Shown here: in pieces, positions 32,972 to 44,000 of the stretch | Numbering within the stretch: position 1 is the stretch's first letter | How the letters are laid out: each line of letters opens with the position of its first letter | From: Clostridiales bacterium Firm_08 | GTDB taxonomy: Bacteria; Bacillota; Clostridia; Oscillospirales; QAKW01 | Assembly: GCA_001604045.1 (NCBI GenBank) | Contig: LVAN01000021.1 | Coordinates: 29,234 to 93,233, forward strand | Length of the DNA stretch: 64,000 nt | Direction of reading: 5' to 3' | Position numbers and translations under genes: made by a program | The notes under the pieces: model-generated | Databases searched by the model: none | Seen by the model: only the letters and a program-made list of their open reading frames with translations | What the model was told of the DNA's origin: nothing

Positions 32972-34009
32972 ATGAGAAAAGAAGTGAAAATCGGAAACGT
33001 TATGATCGGCGGCGGCCATCATATCGCGATACAATCGATGCTTTCCACGCCGAGCGATCAGCCGGAGGCGTGTGTTCGTCAGGCGCTTGAACTTCAAAAG
33101 GCGGGTTGTGAGATCGTTCGTGTGGCGATCCCGGATCTGACCGCGGTAAAAACGATCGCGGCGCTCAAAGAAAGAATAGATATTCCGGTGGTCGCCGACA
33201 TTCATTTTGACTATAAACTCGCCCTGGAGTCCGCCGCGGCGGGCGTGGACAAGATCCGCATCAATCCCGGCAATATCGGCTCTGACGATAAGGTCAGGTC
33301 GGTCGCCGACGCCTGTCGGCAAAAAAGCATCCCGATCCGGATCGGTGTCAACGGCGGTTCTCTTGAAAAGTCTATTCTCTCCAAATACGGCGCGCCGACG
33401 GCCGAGGCGCTCGCGGAAAGCGCGATGTTCCACGTCGGTCTGCTTGAAAAATTTGATTTTGACGACATTGTGATCTCTATCAAGTCGTCCAACGTGCAAA
33501 GCATGATATCTGCTTTTCGCATGGTGGCCGAGAGGTGCCGTTATCCTCTCCATATCGGTGTGACAGAGGCCGGTCCCGGCAGAAAGGGCGTTATCAAAAA
33601 CGCGATCGGTATCGGATCCCTGTTGTGTGACGGGATTGGTGATACCATTCGCGTCTCATTGACAGATGATCCGATCGAAGAGATATATGCCGCGAAGGAT
33701 ATTCTCGCTTCTCTCGGCATGCTTGCCGATACGCCGCAGCTTATTTCCTGCCCGACTTGCGGCAGAACGCGTATCGACCTTATTTCTCTTGCCGAAAAAG
33801 TTGACGCTATGCTTCGCGACGTTCATAAACCGGTCAAAGTCGCTGTGATGGGGTGTGCCGTCAACGGCCCCGGAGAAGCCCGGGAAGCCGATATCGGCGT
33901 TGCCGGCGGCAAGGATGAAGGGATCATTTTTAAGAAGGGAACGATCTTGAAAAAAGTGCCTTATGATGATATCATTCGGGTACTGCGGGAAGAGATCGAT
34001 AAACTGTAA
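32972..34009 (+). CDS. ispG: 4-hydroxy-3-methylbut-2-enyl diphosphate synthase IspG
   Basis: A 345-residue [4Fe-4S] enzyme that converts MEcPP to HMBPP in the MEP pathway. The N-terminal TIM barrel contains VADIHFDYKLAL and RINPGNIG. Cluster cysteines lie in SCPTCGRT near residues 259-266 and GCAVNGPGEA near 298-307. The ATG at 32972 follows a GAGGG site; an upstream in-frame start falls inside rseP. It probably uses flavodoxin or ferredoxin, in line with an anaerobe. Confidence 0.96.
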   Translation: MRKEVKIGNVMIGGGHHIAIQSMLSTPSDQPEACVRQALELQKAGCEIVRVAIPDLTAVKTIAALKERIDIPVVADIHFDYKLALESAAAGVDKIRINPGNIGSDDKVRSVADACRQKSIPIRIGVNGGSLEKSILSKYGAPTAEALAESAMFHVGLLEKFDFDDIVISIKSSNVQSMISAFRMVAERCRYPLHIGVTEAGPGRKGVIKNAIGIGSLLCDGIGDTIRVSLTDDPIEEIYAAKDILASLGMLADTPQLISCPTCGRTRIDLISLAEKVDAMLRDVHKPVKVAVMGCAVNGPGEAREADIGVAGGKDEGIIFKKGTILKKVPYDDIIRVLREEIDKL

Positions 34010-34020
34010 CGGAGGCATAC

Positions 34021-37000
34021 ATGGCACAACGGGCTTTTTTTGATTTATTCAGTAAACTTGATCCTTCGAAATACGATCCGAAGGTTTGCTCGGCTATGGT
34101 GTCCGATATCAGGATCCAGCGCGAAAAGAGAGTTTTGGTCGGTAGCGTGGTCTTTGATAACTATCTTTCGCAGAACGAAATATCCTCGTTGCTGGATGAC
34201 GTCCGTTCAGTATACGCTTTGTCAGAACTGCGCCTTAAGGTTTCTTTTCAGGGAGAATTTTTTTCCGAAGATAAATGGCAGGATATCGTTACCGTGATAC
34301 GGCAGAAAAACGTAAACTGCAACGGTTTTTTCAATGACAGTACGGTCAGCGTCTCGGAAGACGTTGTTACCGTAGAACTCCGACACGGCGGACTTTCGAT
34401 CCTTGAAAAATTCCATTTGGACAGGGATGTTGCCGCTGCGATTGAGGAGCGTTTCGGCAAACGGTATCAGGTCGTTTTTTCCGGTGTCACGGAGGCAACG
34501 GTCGACCGGAATGAGATCGCGTCTCTCGAGATACCGAGGTTTGAGGCGCCGTCTCGCCCTGTTCCAGTAACGCCGCCGGAACGCCCCGTGACAAAATACA
34601 ATCACCGACGCGAAAAACCGGATCCTTCTATCACGCTTTCCGGCAAGGATCTCGCGTTCGATCTGACGGATATCGAGCTTTTAAAAGGAAAAAAAACGGG
34701 GGACGCCGTGATCAGGATCTCGGAACTCAACGCTGATTTTTCCCGCGCGACGATCGTCGGTGAGATATTTTATTTTGACAGTCGCCCCACATGGGACAAA
34801 AGGAATGTCAGAGTAACGATCTATATTACGGATGACACCGGCTCTTTTGTTGTCAAATTTATGGACAAAGCGGAAAACTTCGATGAATATGCCGATAAGC
34901 TCAAAATCGGTCATTCCGTACTTGTCACGGGCGATGTGATGTATGATAAATATGAGTCGGATAACGTTTTGCAGGCAAGCGCGGTCGCGTCGGTTCGCCG
35001 CAGGAAAGCGATCGATCCTTATCCCGAAAAAAGAGTGGAACTGCACCTTCATACCAAAATGTCAACGATGGACGCGACAAACGATATCGAAGAATTCGTA
35101 AAACGCGCCTCGGAGTGGGGGCACAAGGCGATCGCTGTCACTGACCACGGAAATGTTCAAGCATTCCCGCAGGCACAGGCGGCAGGCGATGAATACGGTG
35201 TCAAGATCATATACGGGATGGAAGGTTATTTGATCAACGATATGACGAATGCCGTCGTATTCGGTGATGGCAAGGCTGATTTTAAAGATACCTATGTTAT
35301 ATTCGATCTTGAGACGACAGGCCTTTCGGCGGCGGAAAACCGTGTGACGGAGATTGGCGCTGTAAAGATGAAAGACGGCGAGATCATTGACACATTTCAA
35401 ACCTTTGTTGATCCCGAAACCTCTATTCCGGCAAAGATCGTGGAACTCACGGGTATAACCGATGAAATGGTGAAGGACGCACCGACGTTCGCGGAAGCGT
35501 TTGAAAATTTTGCGGCTTTTTGCGGGAACAACGCGGTACTGGTCGCGCATAACGCCAATTTTGATGTCGGCTTTATGCGCGCCGGAGCGGAGCGGATCGG
35601 CAAAACCTTTGACTATACGTATATCGATACCGTTCCCGTGTGCCGGTATGTGTTCCCTGATATGCGTTCCGTAAAACTTGATCTTGTCGCCTCGCGCATC
35701 CGTCTTCCGAAATTCGATCACCATCGCGCCGTGGACGATGCGAAAACGCTCGCGGGGATCGTTCAGTATCTGTTCGATTTTCTGCAAAGCCATGATAAGA
35801 TCACTTCTCTTGACGATATGCGCGAATATATCAACAAGGTGGATTATAAAAGCAAAAACACAAGATATTCGCATGTTGTTCTGCTCGCCAAAAACAAGGT
35901 CGGTCTTAAAAATCTCTATAAACTCATTTCGAAATCAAGCATCGAGCATTTTTATAAAAAGCCGCTGATCTTTAAAAGCGAACTCGCGGCACTGCGGGAA
36001 GGACTTATCATCGGAAGCGCCTGTGAGGCGGGTGAATTGTACCGGGCAGTCGTGAACGGTAAAACAGAGGAGGAACTCCTGTCTCTCGCGGACTTTTACG
36101 ACTATCTTGAAATCCAGCCGCTCGGCAACAATATGTATCTTTTCCGCAATGGAACGGTCGGCAGCATCGAATCGCTCAAAGACTTCAATCGTAAGATCAT
36201 CAAACTTGGCGAAAAACTCGGAAAGCCTGTGTGCGCGACGTGCGACGCTCATTTTCTAAATAAAAATGACGAGGTGTTCCGCCGCATCCTGCAGGCGGGA
36301 CAGGGATATACCGACGCGGAGGAGCAGCCGCCGCTTTATTTCCGTGACACCAAGGCGATGCTGGATGAATTCGATTATTTGGATCCGGAAAAGGCTCATG
36401 AGATCGTTATTGAAAATCCCAATAAGATCGCGGATCTTTGTGAGCCGATCGTCCCCATTCCGGACGGTATTTATCCTCCTGTGCTTGAAGGGTGCGAAAC
36501 GGAACTTCGTGAGATCGCGAACCGGAGAGCCGTTGAAATATACGGCGATCCCGTACCGGATTTTATAACGGAGAGAATGAACAAGGAACTTGACTCGATC
36601 ATCGGCAACGGATATGCCGTTATGTATATGGTCGCGCAGAAACTTGTAAAGAAATCCAACAAGGACGGATATTTTGTCGGATCCAGGGGTTCGGTCGGAT
36701 CATCTTTCGCCGCGTATATCGTCGGGATCTCTGAGGTCAACCCTCTGCCGCCGCATTATCTTTGCCCGAAATGCAAGCATATTGAAGTATTCAATGACGG
36801 TTCTGTCGGATCCGGATTTGACCTGCCGGATAAAAACTGTCCGAAATGCGGAACGTCCATGAAAGGTGACGGACACGATATCCCGTTTGAAACTTTTCTT
36901 GGATTTAAAGGGGACAAAGTGCCGGATATCGACCTCAACTTCAGCGGTGTTTATCAACCGACCGCGCAAGCCTACGTTGAGGATATGTTCGGCAAAGGAT

Positions 37001-38352
37001 ATGTCTTTAAGGCGGGCACCATCGGAACGGTCGCGGACAGGACCGCATACGGCTTTGTCAAAAAATATCTTGAAGCAAAAGAACTTACTTTGAATAAGGC
37101 GGAGGAACAGAGACTGGTCAACGGATGTGTGGGCGTCAAACGTACCACCGGACAACATCCCGCGGGAATGGTCGTAATTCCCGAAAAATATGAGGTGTAC
37201 GATTTTTGCCCCATACAGCATCCGGCGGACGATCAGACATCCGGTATTCTGACGACGCATTTCGACTTTAATTCGATGCACGACACGATCATGAAGTTCG
37301 ATATCCTCGGACACGATGTGCCGACGCTTCTTAAAAAGTTGGAAGACCTCACCGGCGTTCCCTTTGAGTCGATCCCGATGAACGATCCGGATATCTACGG
37401 GCTGTTGCAGTCTCCGAAAGCGCTCGGAGTGTCGCCGGAAGCGATCCGTTGCGAGACCGGGACGCTCGCGCTGCCCGAAATGGGTACGTCTTTTGTCCGC
37501 GGTATGCTATTGCAGGCAAAACCAAAGAACTTTTCCGATCTGCTACAGATCTCCGGTCTATCGCATGGTACAGACGTATGGCTCGGCAACGCGGCGGATC
37601 TGATCGAAAAAGGGATCTGCGGGATCTCCGACGTAATCGGTACCCGCGACAGTATTATGGTCTATCTCATACATAAAGGCATGGAGCCGTCTCTTGCGTT
37701 CAAGATCATGGAGATCGTCCGGAAGGGGAAATCCAAAAAATTGCTGACGCAGGAAATGATCGACGAAATGAAACGCGTCGGTTGTCCTGAATGGTATGTC
37801 GAGTCCTGTATGAAGATCAAATATATGTTTCCGAAGGCGCACGCCGCGGCGTACGTTATGGGCGCCATCCGGCTCGGATGGTATAAGATCCACTATCCGC
37901 TCGAATTTTATGCCGCGCATTTTTCCGTCCGTCCCGACGGCTTTGACGCGCTGGAAGTCGGCAAAGGCGCGGAATATGTCAAGAATGTCATTGCCTCCAT
38001 CGAAAATCTCGGTAAAGAAGCCAAAGCGACCGACACGGATAAGGCAACAACATATCAGGTGGTCGTAGAGGCGATGGCGCGCGGTATCGAATTCCTGCCG
38101 GTCGATCTTGAACGCTCCGACGCCACACAGTTCCTTCCGGAGGACGGCAAGATCCGTATGCCGTTTTCCGTTTTTTCCGGCGTTGGGGAAGCGGCGGCAA
38201 AAGGGATCGCGGCGGCGCGTGACCGCGGCGGTTATATTTCACAGGAGGAATTCCGCACCATGGCGGGGATCTCCAACACGATTGTTGAATTGTTTGACAG
38301 GGAAAATGTTTTCGGAGGCCTTCCTGCGACCTCTCAAATCACATTCTTTTAA
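34021..38352 (+). CDS. polC: DNA polymerase III PolC-type alpha subunit
   Basis: A 1443-residue replicative polymerase. Order: N-terminal domains (1-230), OB fold (about 235-335), split PHP domain beginning VELHLHTKMSTMDA near 340, inserted DEDDh 3'-5' exonuclease (VIFDLETTGLSAAENRVTEIGAVK, about 424-590, with HRAVDDA), remainder of PHP, and the catalytic palm with GSRGSVGSS near 887 and DIDLNFSG near 967. A zinc-finger CPKC/CPKC pair lies at about 917-945. This proofreading polymerase is the main replicase of Firmicutes. It is the largest gene in the window. Confidence 0.98.
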   Translation: MAQRAFFDLFSKLDPSKYDPKVCSAMVSDIRIQREKRVLVGSVVFDNYLSQNEISSLLDDVRSVYALSELRLKVSFQGEFFSEDKWQDIVTVIRQKNVNCNGFFNDSTVSVSEDVVTVELRHGGLSILEKFHLDRDVAAAIEERFGKRYQVVFSGVTEATVDRNEIASLEIPRFEAPSRPVPVTPPERPVTKYNHRREKPDPSITLSGKDLAFDLTDIELLKGKKTGDAVIRISELNADFSRATIVGEIFYFDSRPTWDKRNVRVTIYITDDTGSFVVKFMDKAENFDEYADKLKIGHSVLVTGDVMYDKYESDNVLQASAVASVRRRKAIDPYPEKRVELHLHTKMSTMDATNDIEEFVKRASEWGHKAIAVTDHGNVQAFPQAQAAGDEYGVKIIYGMEGYLINDMTNAVVFGDGKADFKDTYVIFDLETTGLSAAENRVTEIGAVKMKDGEIIDTFQTFVDPETSIPAKIVELTGITDEMVKDAPTFAEAFENFAAFCGNNAVLVAHNANFDVGFMRAGAERIGKTFDYTYIDTVPVCRYVFPDMRSVKLDLVASRIRLPKFDHHRAVDDAKTLAGIVQYLFDFLQSHDKITSLDDMREYINKVDYKSKNTRYSHVVLLAKNKVGLKNLYKLISKSSIEHFYKKPLIFKSELAALREGLIIGSACEAGELYRAVVNGKTEEELLSLADFYDYLEIQPLGNNMYLFRNGTVGSIESLKDFNRKIIKLGEKLGKPVCATCDAHFLNKNDEVFRRILQAGQGYTDAEEQPPLYFRDTKAMLDEFDYLDPEKAHEIVIENPNKIADLCEPIVPIPDGIYPPVLEGCETELREIANRRAVEIYGDPVPDFITERMNKELDSIIGNGYAVMYMVAQKLVKKSNKDGYFVGSRGSVGSSFAAYIVGISEVNPLPPHYLCPKCKHIEVFNDGSVGSGFDLPDKNCPKCGTSMKGDGHDIPFETFLGFKGDKVPDIDLNFSGVYQPTAQAYVEDMFGKGYVFKAGTIGTVADRTAYGFVKKYLEAKELTLNKAEEQRLVNGCVGVKRTTGQHPAGMVVIPEKYEVYDFCPIQHPADDQTSGILTTHFDFNSMHDTIMKFDILGHDVPTLLKKLEDLTGVPFESIPMNDPDIYGLLQSPKALGVSPEAIRCETGTLALPEMGTSFVRGMLLQAKPKNFSDLLQISGLSHGTDVWLGNAADLIEKGICGISDVIGTRDSIMVYLIHKGMEPSLAFKIMEIVRKGKSKKLLTQEMIDEMKRVGCPEWYVESCMKIKYMFPKAHAAAYVMGAIRLGWYKIHYPLEFYAAHFSVRPDGFDALEVGKGAEYVKNVIASIENLGKEAKATDTDKATTYQVVVEAMARGIEFLPVDLERSDATQFLPEDGKIRMPFSVFSGVGEAAAKGIAAARDRGGYISQEEFRTMAGISNTIVELFDRENVFGGLPATSQITFF

Positions 38353-38365
38353 GACCGGGAGAAAT

Positions 38366-39262
38366 ATGCTGATCGATTTTCTGAATAAAAACCAAATATC
38401 TTATACGGAAAATGAACCGCTTGCCCCTTTGACGACATTTCGCATCGGCGGCAAAGCGGACATAGTCATACGGCCGAATTCGGAGGGAAAAGCCGCTGCT
38501 CTGATCCGTTTTCTAAATGATACGGGACGGAAATATTTTTTGATGGGCAGAGGCTCCGATCTGCTGTTTTCCGACCGTGATTTCAAGATCCCGATCATCA
38601 AGACGGATCTGCTGGATGAAATGCGCCGGGAAGGGGATCTGTTCACCTTCGGCGCCGGTGTCAAATTGTCCGCTGCCGCGCTGTTTGCCGCCGAAAACGG
38701 CTATTCCGGTTTTGAGTTCGCACACGGCATCCCCGGCAGTATCGGCGGCGCCGTCTATATGAATGCCGGCGCGTATGACGGGATGATCGCGGACGTTTGC
38801 GTCTCCACGACATATGTGAATGCCGGAGGATCTGTTGAAACGATCATGGGCGAGGCGCACAAGTTCGGATACAGACATTCTGTTTTTATGCATCGTGAAA
38901 ATGATTTGATCCTTTCGACGACGATCCAGCTCGTTCCCGGGGACAAACAAGCGATCCACGCGAAAATGGAGGACCTTATGCGGCGGCGCAGGGAAAAACA
39001 ACCGCTCAACTATCCAAGCGCCGGTTCGACGTTCAAAAGACCGGAGGGCGCGTATGCCTCGAAACTGATCGATGAAGCGGGCCTTAAAGGGTACCGCATC
39101 GGAGGTGCCGAGGTCAGCGAAAAACACGCGGGATTTATCATCAATAAAGACAACGCGTCGTTTGACGACGTAAAAAATTTGATTGGATTTGTACGTGATA
39201 CGGTAAAGGAAAAGACGGGATATACGCTTGAGTGTGAGGTCCGTATCATAGAACAGGAGTAA
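38366..39262 (+). CDS. murB: UDP-N-acetylenolpyruvoylglucosamine reductase
   Basis: A 298-residue FAD enzyme that reduces UDP-GlcNAc-enolpyruvate to UDP-MurNAc. Motifs: PLTTFRIGGKAD near residues 21-32, LMGRGSDLLFSD near 58-69, GIPGSIGGAVYMNAGAYDG near 121-139, and SAGSTFKRPEGAYASKLIDE with the catalytic Ser near 217-236. I start at the ATG at 38366 with GGGAG upstream; the frame is open for 258 bases further upstream but this overlaps polC. It begins a murB-rapZ-whiA group. Confidence 0.96.
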   Translation: MLIDFLNKNQISYTENEPLAPLTTFRIGGKADIVIRPNSEGKAAALIRFLNDTGRKYFLMGRGSDLLFSDRDFKIPIIKTDLLDEMRREGDLFTFGAGVKLSAAALFAAENGYSGFEFAHGIPGSIGGAVYMNAGAYDGMIADVCVSTTYVNAGGSVETIMGEAHKFGYRHSVFMHRENDLILSTTIQLVPGDKQAIHAKMEDLMRRRREKQPLNYPSAGSTFKRPEGAYASKLIDEAGLKGYRIGGAEVSEKHAGFIINKDNASFDDVKNLIGFVRDTVKEKTGYTLECEVRIIEQE

Positions 39263-39266
39263 ACTA

Positions 39267-40121
39267 ATGGAACTTATCATTATCAGCGGAATGTCGGGCG
39301 CCGGCAAATCTCACGCGCTGCGCGCGTTTGAGGATCTGGGGTACAGCTGCGTCGATAACGTTCCGCCGGAGCTGATCGAAAAATTCGCCGAGGTCTGCGC
39401 GATGCCGGATTGCAGTATCAACCGGATGGTCCTGGTTGTCGACAGCCGTTCCGCGGAACTTTTCTCAAAACTTCCAAGCGCTATGGATGTTCTGAAAGAG
39501 AAAAAAGTAGAGTTCAAACTCCTGTTCCTGGATGCCAGCAATGAAGTATTGCTGAAACGTTATAAAGAAACGAGACGCCGCCATCCGCTTTTATCGGACG
39601 CTAATAAATCTCTTGCGGAAGCGATCCAGACAGAACGGATGAAGATACAACTCGCTAAAAACCGTGCTGATATCATCATCGACACGACCCATCTGTCCGG
39701 CAAAGCGCTTACCGGCCATATCATCCGGCTTTTCAGCGCCGGCAGCAACGGTATGAACATTACGGTAATGTCCTTCGGTTTCAAATACGGGATCCCGAAT
39801 GACGCCGATCTTGTTTTCGATGTTCGGTGTCTTCCCAATCCCTTTTATGTTGAGGATCTGCGTGATAAATTCGGATATAACAAGGAAGTTTACGACTATG
39901 TTTTTAAATGGGAAAGCGCCAAGGCGCTCCGCCTGAAACTGGAAGAACTTTTTTCACTTCTTTTGCCGTTATACGCGGAGGAGGGCAAAGCAAGCCTTGT
40001 CATCGCTTTCGGCTGCACAGGCGGGCAACACCGCTCTGTTGCCTTCGCGGAATATTTCGGCGGATTTTGTAAGCACAAAAACTATCACACGTCTCTGATC
40101 CACAGAGACGCGGAAAAATAG
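39267..40121 (+). CDS. rapZ: RNase adapter/nucleotide-binding protein RapZ (YvcJ)
   Basis: A 284-residue P-loop protein with GMSGAGKS at residues 8-15, FLDASNEVLLKRYKETRRRHPL near 90-111, SFGFKYGIPNDADLVFDVR near 171-189 and the C-terminal GCTGGQHRSV near 250-259. In Bacillus YvcJ hydrolyses GTP and affects competence; in E. coli RapZ controls GlmS synthesis. Neighbours murB and whiA match the usual cluster, but yvcK, normally between rapZ and whiA, is absent. Confidence 0.94.
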   Translation: MELIIISGMSGAGKSHALRAFEDLGYSCVDNVPPELIEKFAEVCAMPDCSINRMVLVVDSRSAELFSKLPSAMDVLKEKKVEFKLLFLDASNEVLLKRYKETRRRHPLLSDANKSLAEAIQTERMKIQLAKNRADIIIDTTHLSGKALTGHIIRLFSAGSNGMNITVMSFGFKYGIPNDADLVFDVRCLPNPFYVEDLRDKFGYNKEVYDYVFKWESAKALRLKLEELFSLLLPLYAEEGKASLVIAFGCTGGQHRSVAFAEYFGGFCKHKNYHTSLIHRDAEK

Positions 40122-40133
40122 GATGTGACCGGG

Positions 40134-41006
40134 TTGTCATTTTGTTTTGATACGAAACAGGAGATCTGCCGTTCGGAGGAAAAGCGTAAGAAAGCGCTTC
40201 TTTACGGCATGATCCTTTTTGCCGATAAGATCGGCAACAATAAAATACAGATCACCTCTGAAAACGTTTTTGTCATCAACCTGCTTGATGATATTCTCAG
40301 CACTTTGTTCGGTTTTCATTTTATGATCAGCGAGACGACGAACGCTTATACCGCGACTCTGGAAGGACAAGCCCTCAAAACCGTATACTCTGAATATCAT
40401 ATGGATCCGACTTCTGTACAGCTTCATTTTGATCCGGATCTTTTGCCGACACAGAAGGACGCGTTTGCGTTCATTCGCGGCGCCTTTCTTGTCAGCGGAT
40501 CGATCACGAACCCTTATACCGGGTATCACGCGGAACTTGTCACGCACTATTATCATATGAGCGGCGAGGTAAAGCGTTTTTTGAACGAACACGGTTTGCC
40601 GTTTCGTTCTGTCGTGCGAAAATCTCACTATGTGCTGTACTTGAAGGACAGTGTGTTCGTTGAGCAGTTTTTGTATGTGATCGGCGCCAATCAGGCCGCG
40701 TTTACCCTGGTGAACGCAAAGATATATAAACAGCTGCAAAACGATAATAATCGGCTGAACAACTGCGACGGATATAATCGTGACAAAACGATGGATCACG
40801 CCATTCGGCAGATCATAGCGATCGAAAAACTGAAAAAAACGGGACGGTACGATATTTTACCGACAGATCTCAGGGAGACGGCGACGCTTCGTATGTCGCA
40901 CCGCTCCGCCTCTCTTTCAGATCTTGTGCGCCTGTCTGACGGAAAATTCAGCAAGGCGGGGCTCAGCCGCAGACTCAATAAACTGATCGAACTATCGGAG
41001 AAATAA
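40134..41006 (+). CDS. whiA: WhiA family DNA-binding regulator
   Basis: A 290-residue protein with a LAGLIDADG homing-endonuclease-like N-terminal fold and a C-terminal helix-turn-helix (LSDLVRLSDGKFSKAGLSRRLNKL). In Gram-positives it influences sporulation, division and chromosome segregation. I choose the TTG at 40134, giving MSFCFDTKQEIC, because WhiA proteins characteristically start MSFxxxVKxEL; a GTG three codons upstream (40125) is the alternative. dnaE begins 1 base after the stop. Confidence 0.92.
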   Translation: MSFCFDTKQEICRSEEKRKKALLYGMILFADKIGNNKIQITSENVFVINLLDDILSTLFGFHFMISETTNAYTATLEGQALKTVYSEYHMDPTSVQLHFDPDLLPTQKDAFAFIRGAFLVSGSITNPYTGYHAELVTHYYHMSGEVKRFLNEHGLPFRSVVRKSHYVLYLKDSVFVEQFLYVIGANQAAFTLVNAKIYKQLQNDNNRLNNCDGYNRDKTMDHAIRQIIAIEKLKKTGRYDILPTDLRETATLRMSHRSASLSDLVRLSDGKFSKAGLSRRLNKLIELSEK

Positions 41007-41007
41007 A

Positions 41008-44000
41008 ATGACGGATTTCGTACATCTACACGTACATACGGAGTATAGCCTTTTGGACGGCGCCGCGCGGATCGAGGACGTCGTGAAAAAGGCTGTCTCT
41101 CTGGGGCAAAAAGCCATTGCCATCACGGATCACGGCGTGATGTACGGAGCCGTCGATTTTTATCGGACCGCGCGAAAATACGGTATCAAACCCGTGATCG
41201 GATGTGAGGTATATACCGCCGCGCGGACCCGGTTTGATAAAATGTACGAACTGGATGGACAGATCGGACATTTGATCCTGCTTGCCAGGAACAATACGGG
41301 ATATCAAAATCTCATTTATATCGTTTCCAAGGCAAGCGTTGAAGGGATGTATTATAAACCGCGCGTTGATATGCAGCTGCTGAAGGAGCATTCCGAGGGC
41401 ATCATCGCGCTTTCCGCATGTCTTGCCGGAGACGTACAGCGGCTTTTGCTTGCCGAAAACTATGAGGGCGCCAAACAGAAGGCGCTGGAATACGCGGATA
41501 TTTTTCAAGACGGCTTTTATCTTGAACTTCAGGATCATGGCTTGCCGGAGGACAAGCAGGTCCTTGACGGTCTTTTCCGTTTGGCGAAGGAAACAGGTCT
41601 GCCGATGGTCGCCACAAATGACGTTCATTATGTGGAACAGGAGGATGCGAAACTTCAGAATGTTTTGATGTGCATCCAAATGAACAAAACGATCCGGGAC
41701 GACAACGCCTTTTCTTTCAAGACCCGCGAGTTTTATCTTAAATCAGGCGATGAGATGGCATCTCTTTTTCAAGGTGTGCCGGATGCTCTGCAAAACAGCG
41801 TTAGGATCGCGGAGATGTGTGACGTGTCCTTTGAATTCGGGCAGTATCATCTGCCGAATTTCCCGTTGGAAGGAGACCACTATCTTCGCTTGAAAGAACT
41901 CGCGTATGACGGTCTGAAACATCGATACGGCGACAACGCGGAGAAACATATCGAACGTTTGGAATATGAACTTACGACCATTCAAAAAATGGGGTATGTC
42001 GACTATTTTCTGATCGTGCACGATTTTATCCATTACGCCAAGACGAATGATATCCCCGTGGGTCCTGGCAGGGGATCCGCCGCGGGATCCATCGTTTCCT
42101 ACTGCCTTTCGATCACCGAGATCGACCCGATGCGATACGACCTTCTGTTTGAGCGGTTTTTAAATCCGGAACGCGTCAGTATGCCGGATATCGACATTGA
42201 TTTTTGCGTGGAAAAAAGATCGCGCGTTATCGATTATGTCGTAAAAAAATACGGCGCGGCAAACGTTGCGCAGATCATTACCTTTGGAACGATGGCGGCA
42301 CGCGGCGCTGTGCGCGACGTTGGGCGGGCGCTCGGCGCGTCGTATCAGACCGCTGATAAGGTCGCGAAGTTGATCCCCTTCAAACTCGGCATGACTCTGA
42401 CGGATGCGCTGCAGCAATCCAAAGAACTTGCCGCGCTGTATCAGACGGATCTTGAGGTACGGGAGATCATTGATATGGCGAGACGTGTGGAAGGGTTCCC
42501 GCGGCACGCCTCTACACACGCCGCCGGCGTTGTGATCACACAGCAGCCGGTGTACCGGTACGTGCCGATCCAACTCAGTGACGACACGATCGTTACTCAA
42601 TTTCCCATGACGACGCTCGAGGAACTCGGCCTTTTGAAAATGGACTTTCTGGGGCTCCGCAATCTGACAGTGATCCATGAGACCGAGCGCCTTGTCAAAA
42701 ACGTTCTGCCGGATTTCGATATCAGTCAGGTACCGATCGACGATGAGGGAGTTTATCGCTTGCTGTCCGCCGGTAAAACGCAAGGGATCTTTCAACTTGA
42801 GTCGGACGGCATCCGACAGGTGCTGACGCGGCTCAAACCGAAAAACATAGAGGACATCATCGCTGTGATCTCCCTGTATCGCCCCGGGCCGATGGATTCG
42901 ATCGACACATATATCCAAAATAAAAACGATCCGTCAAAAATTCGGTATAAGGACGAGCGCCTCAAAGCCATCCTGGGCGTTACCTACGGCTGTATCGTTT
43001 ACCAGGAGCAGGTGATGCAGATCGTCAGAACGCTTGCCGGATATTCCTACGGGCGAGCGGATCTTGTCAGGCGCGCGATGAGCAAAAAGAAAATGGACGT
43101 TATGCAAAAAGAACGTGACATTTTCATCAACGGACTCACAACATCAGACGGGACGGTGGAGATCGAAGGATGCCTTCGCCGCGGGATCGACGCAAAGACG
43201 GCGGGCGCCCTGTTTGATGAGATGACGGATTTCGCGAAGTACGCGTTCAACAAATCTCACGCGTGCTGCTACGCATACGTCGCGTATCAGACCGCATACC
43301 TTAAAGTTCATTTTCCGTCCGAGTTCATGGCGGCGATGATGACCAGTGTGATGGATAACACACCTAAGATCGTCGGCTATATTGAGGAATGCAAAAAATT
43401 CGGGATCGCTATTGAACCGCCTTCTGTCAATAAAGGTATTGCCGGCTTCAACGTTCATGACGGTCATATTATTTACGGACTTGCCGCCATCAAAAATATC
43501 GGAAAAAAATTCATTGATGAAATGGTCAGGGAACGGGATCGTGACGGGGAATATAGATCTTTTCCGGATTTCATCAAACGGATGCGCAGTCACGACATCG
43601 GCAAACGAACGCTTGAAAGCCTGATCAAAGCAGGGGCGTTTGACGAATTTGGTTTTTCCAGAAGGCATTTATTATCCGTTTATGAAAAGGTCCTATCCGC
43701 CATCGATCGGGAAAATGCCGCCCTGTCCGGCGGGCAGATGAATTTGTTTGGAGAGGTTTTCACGGATGAAGCTTTCTCCATTGAACAGTATTTCAAGAAC
43801 GACGGTCCGGAATTTTCCGATGAACAGAAACTTGCCTATGAAAGGGAAGTGCTTGGACTGTTTATGACGGGGCACCCGCTGGCGGGGCACGCCGAGTTAT
43901 ACGAAAAGCAGGGGTATCTCCATATCGGCGATCTGCTTCGCCGAAATGTAAAGATCGACGAAAACAGGACATGTAAATTGCTCGGCGTGATCTCATCCTG

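Noticed and set aside
38108-38365. Extended murB start inside polC
   Set aside because: The region is conserved PolC sequence in another frame; MurB homologues begin near the chosen ATG with a good ribosome site.
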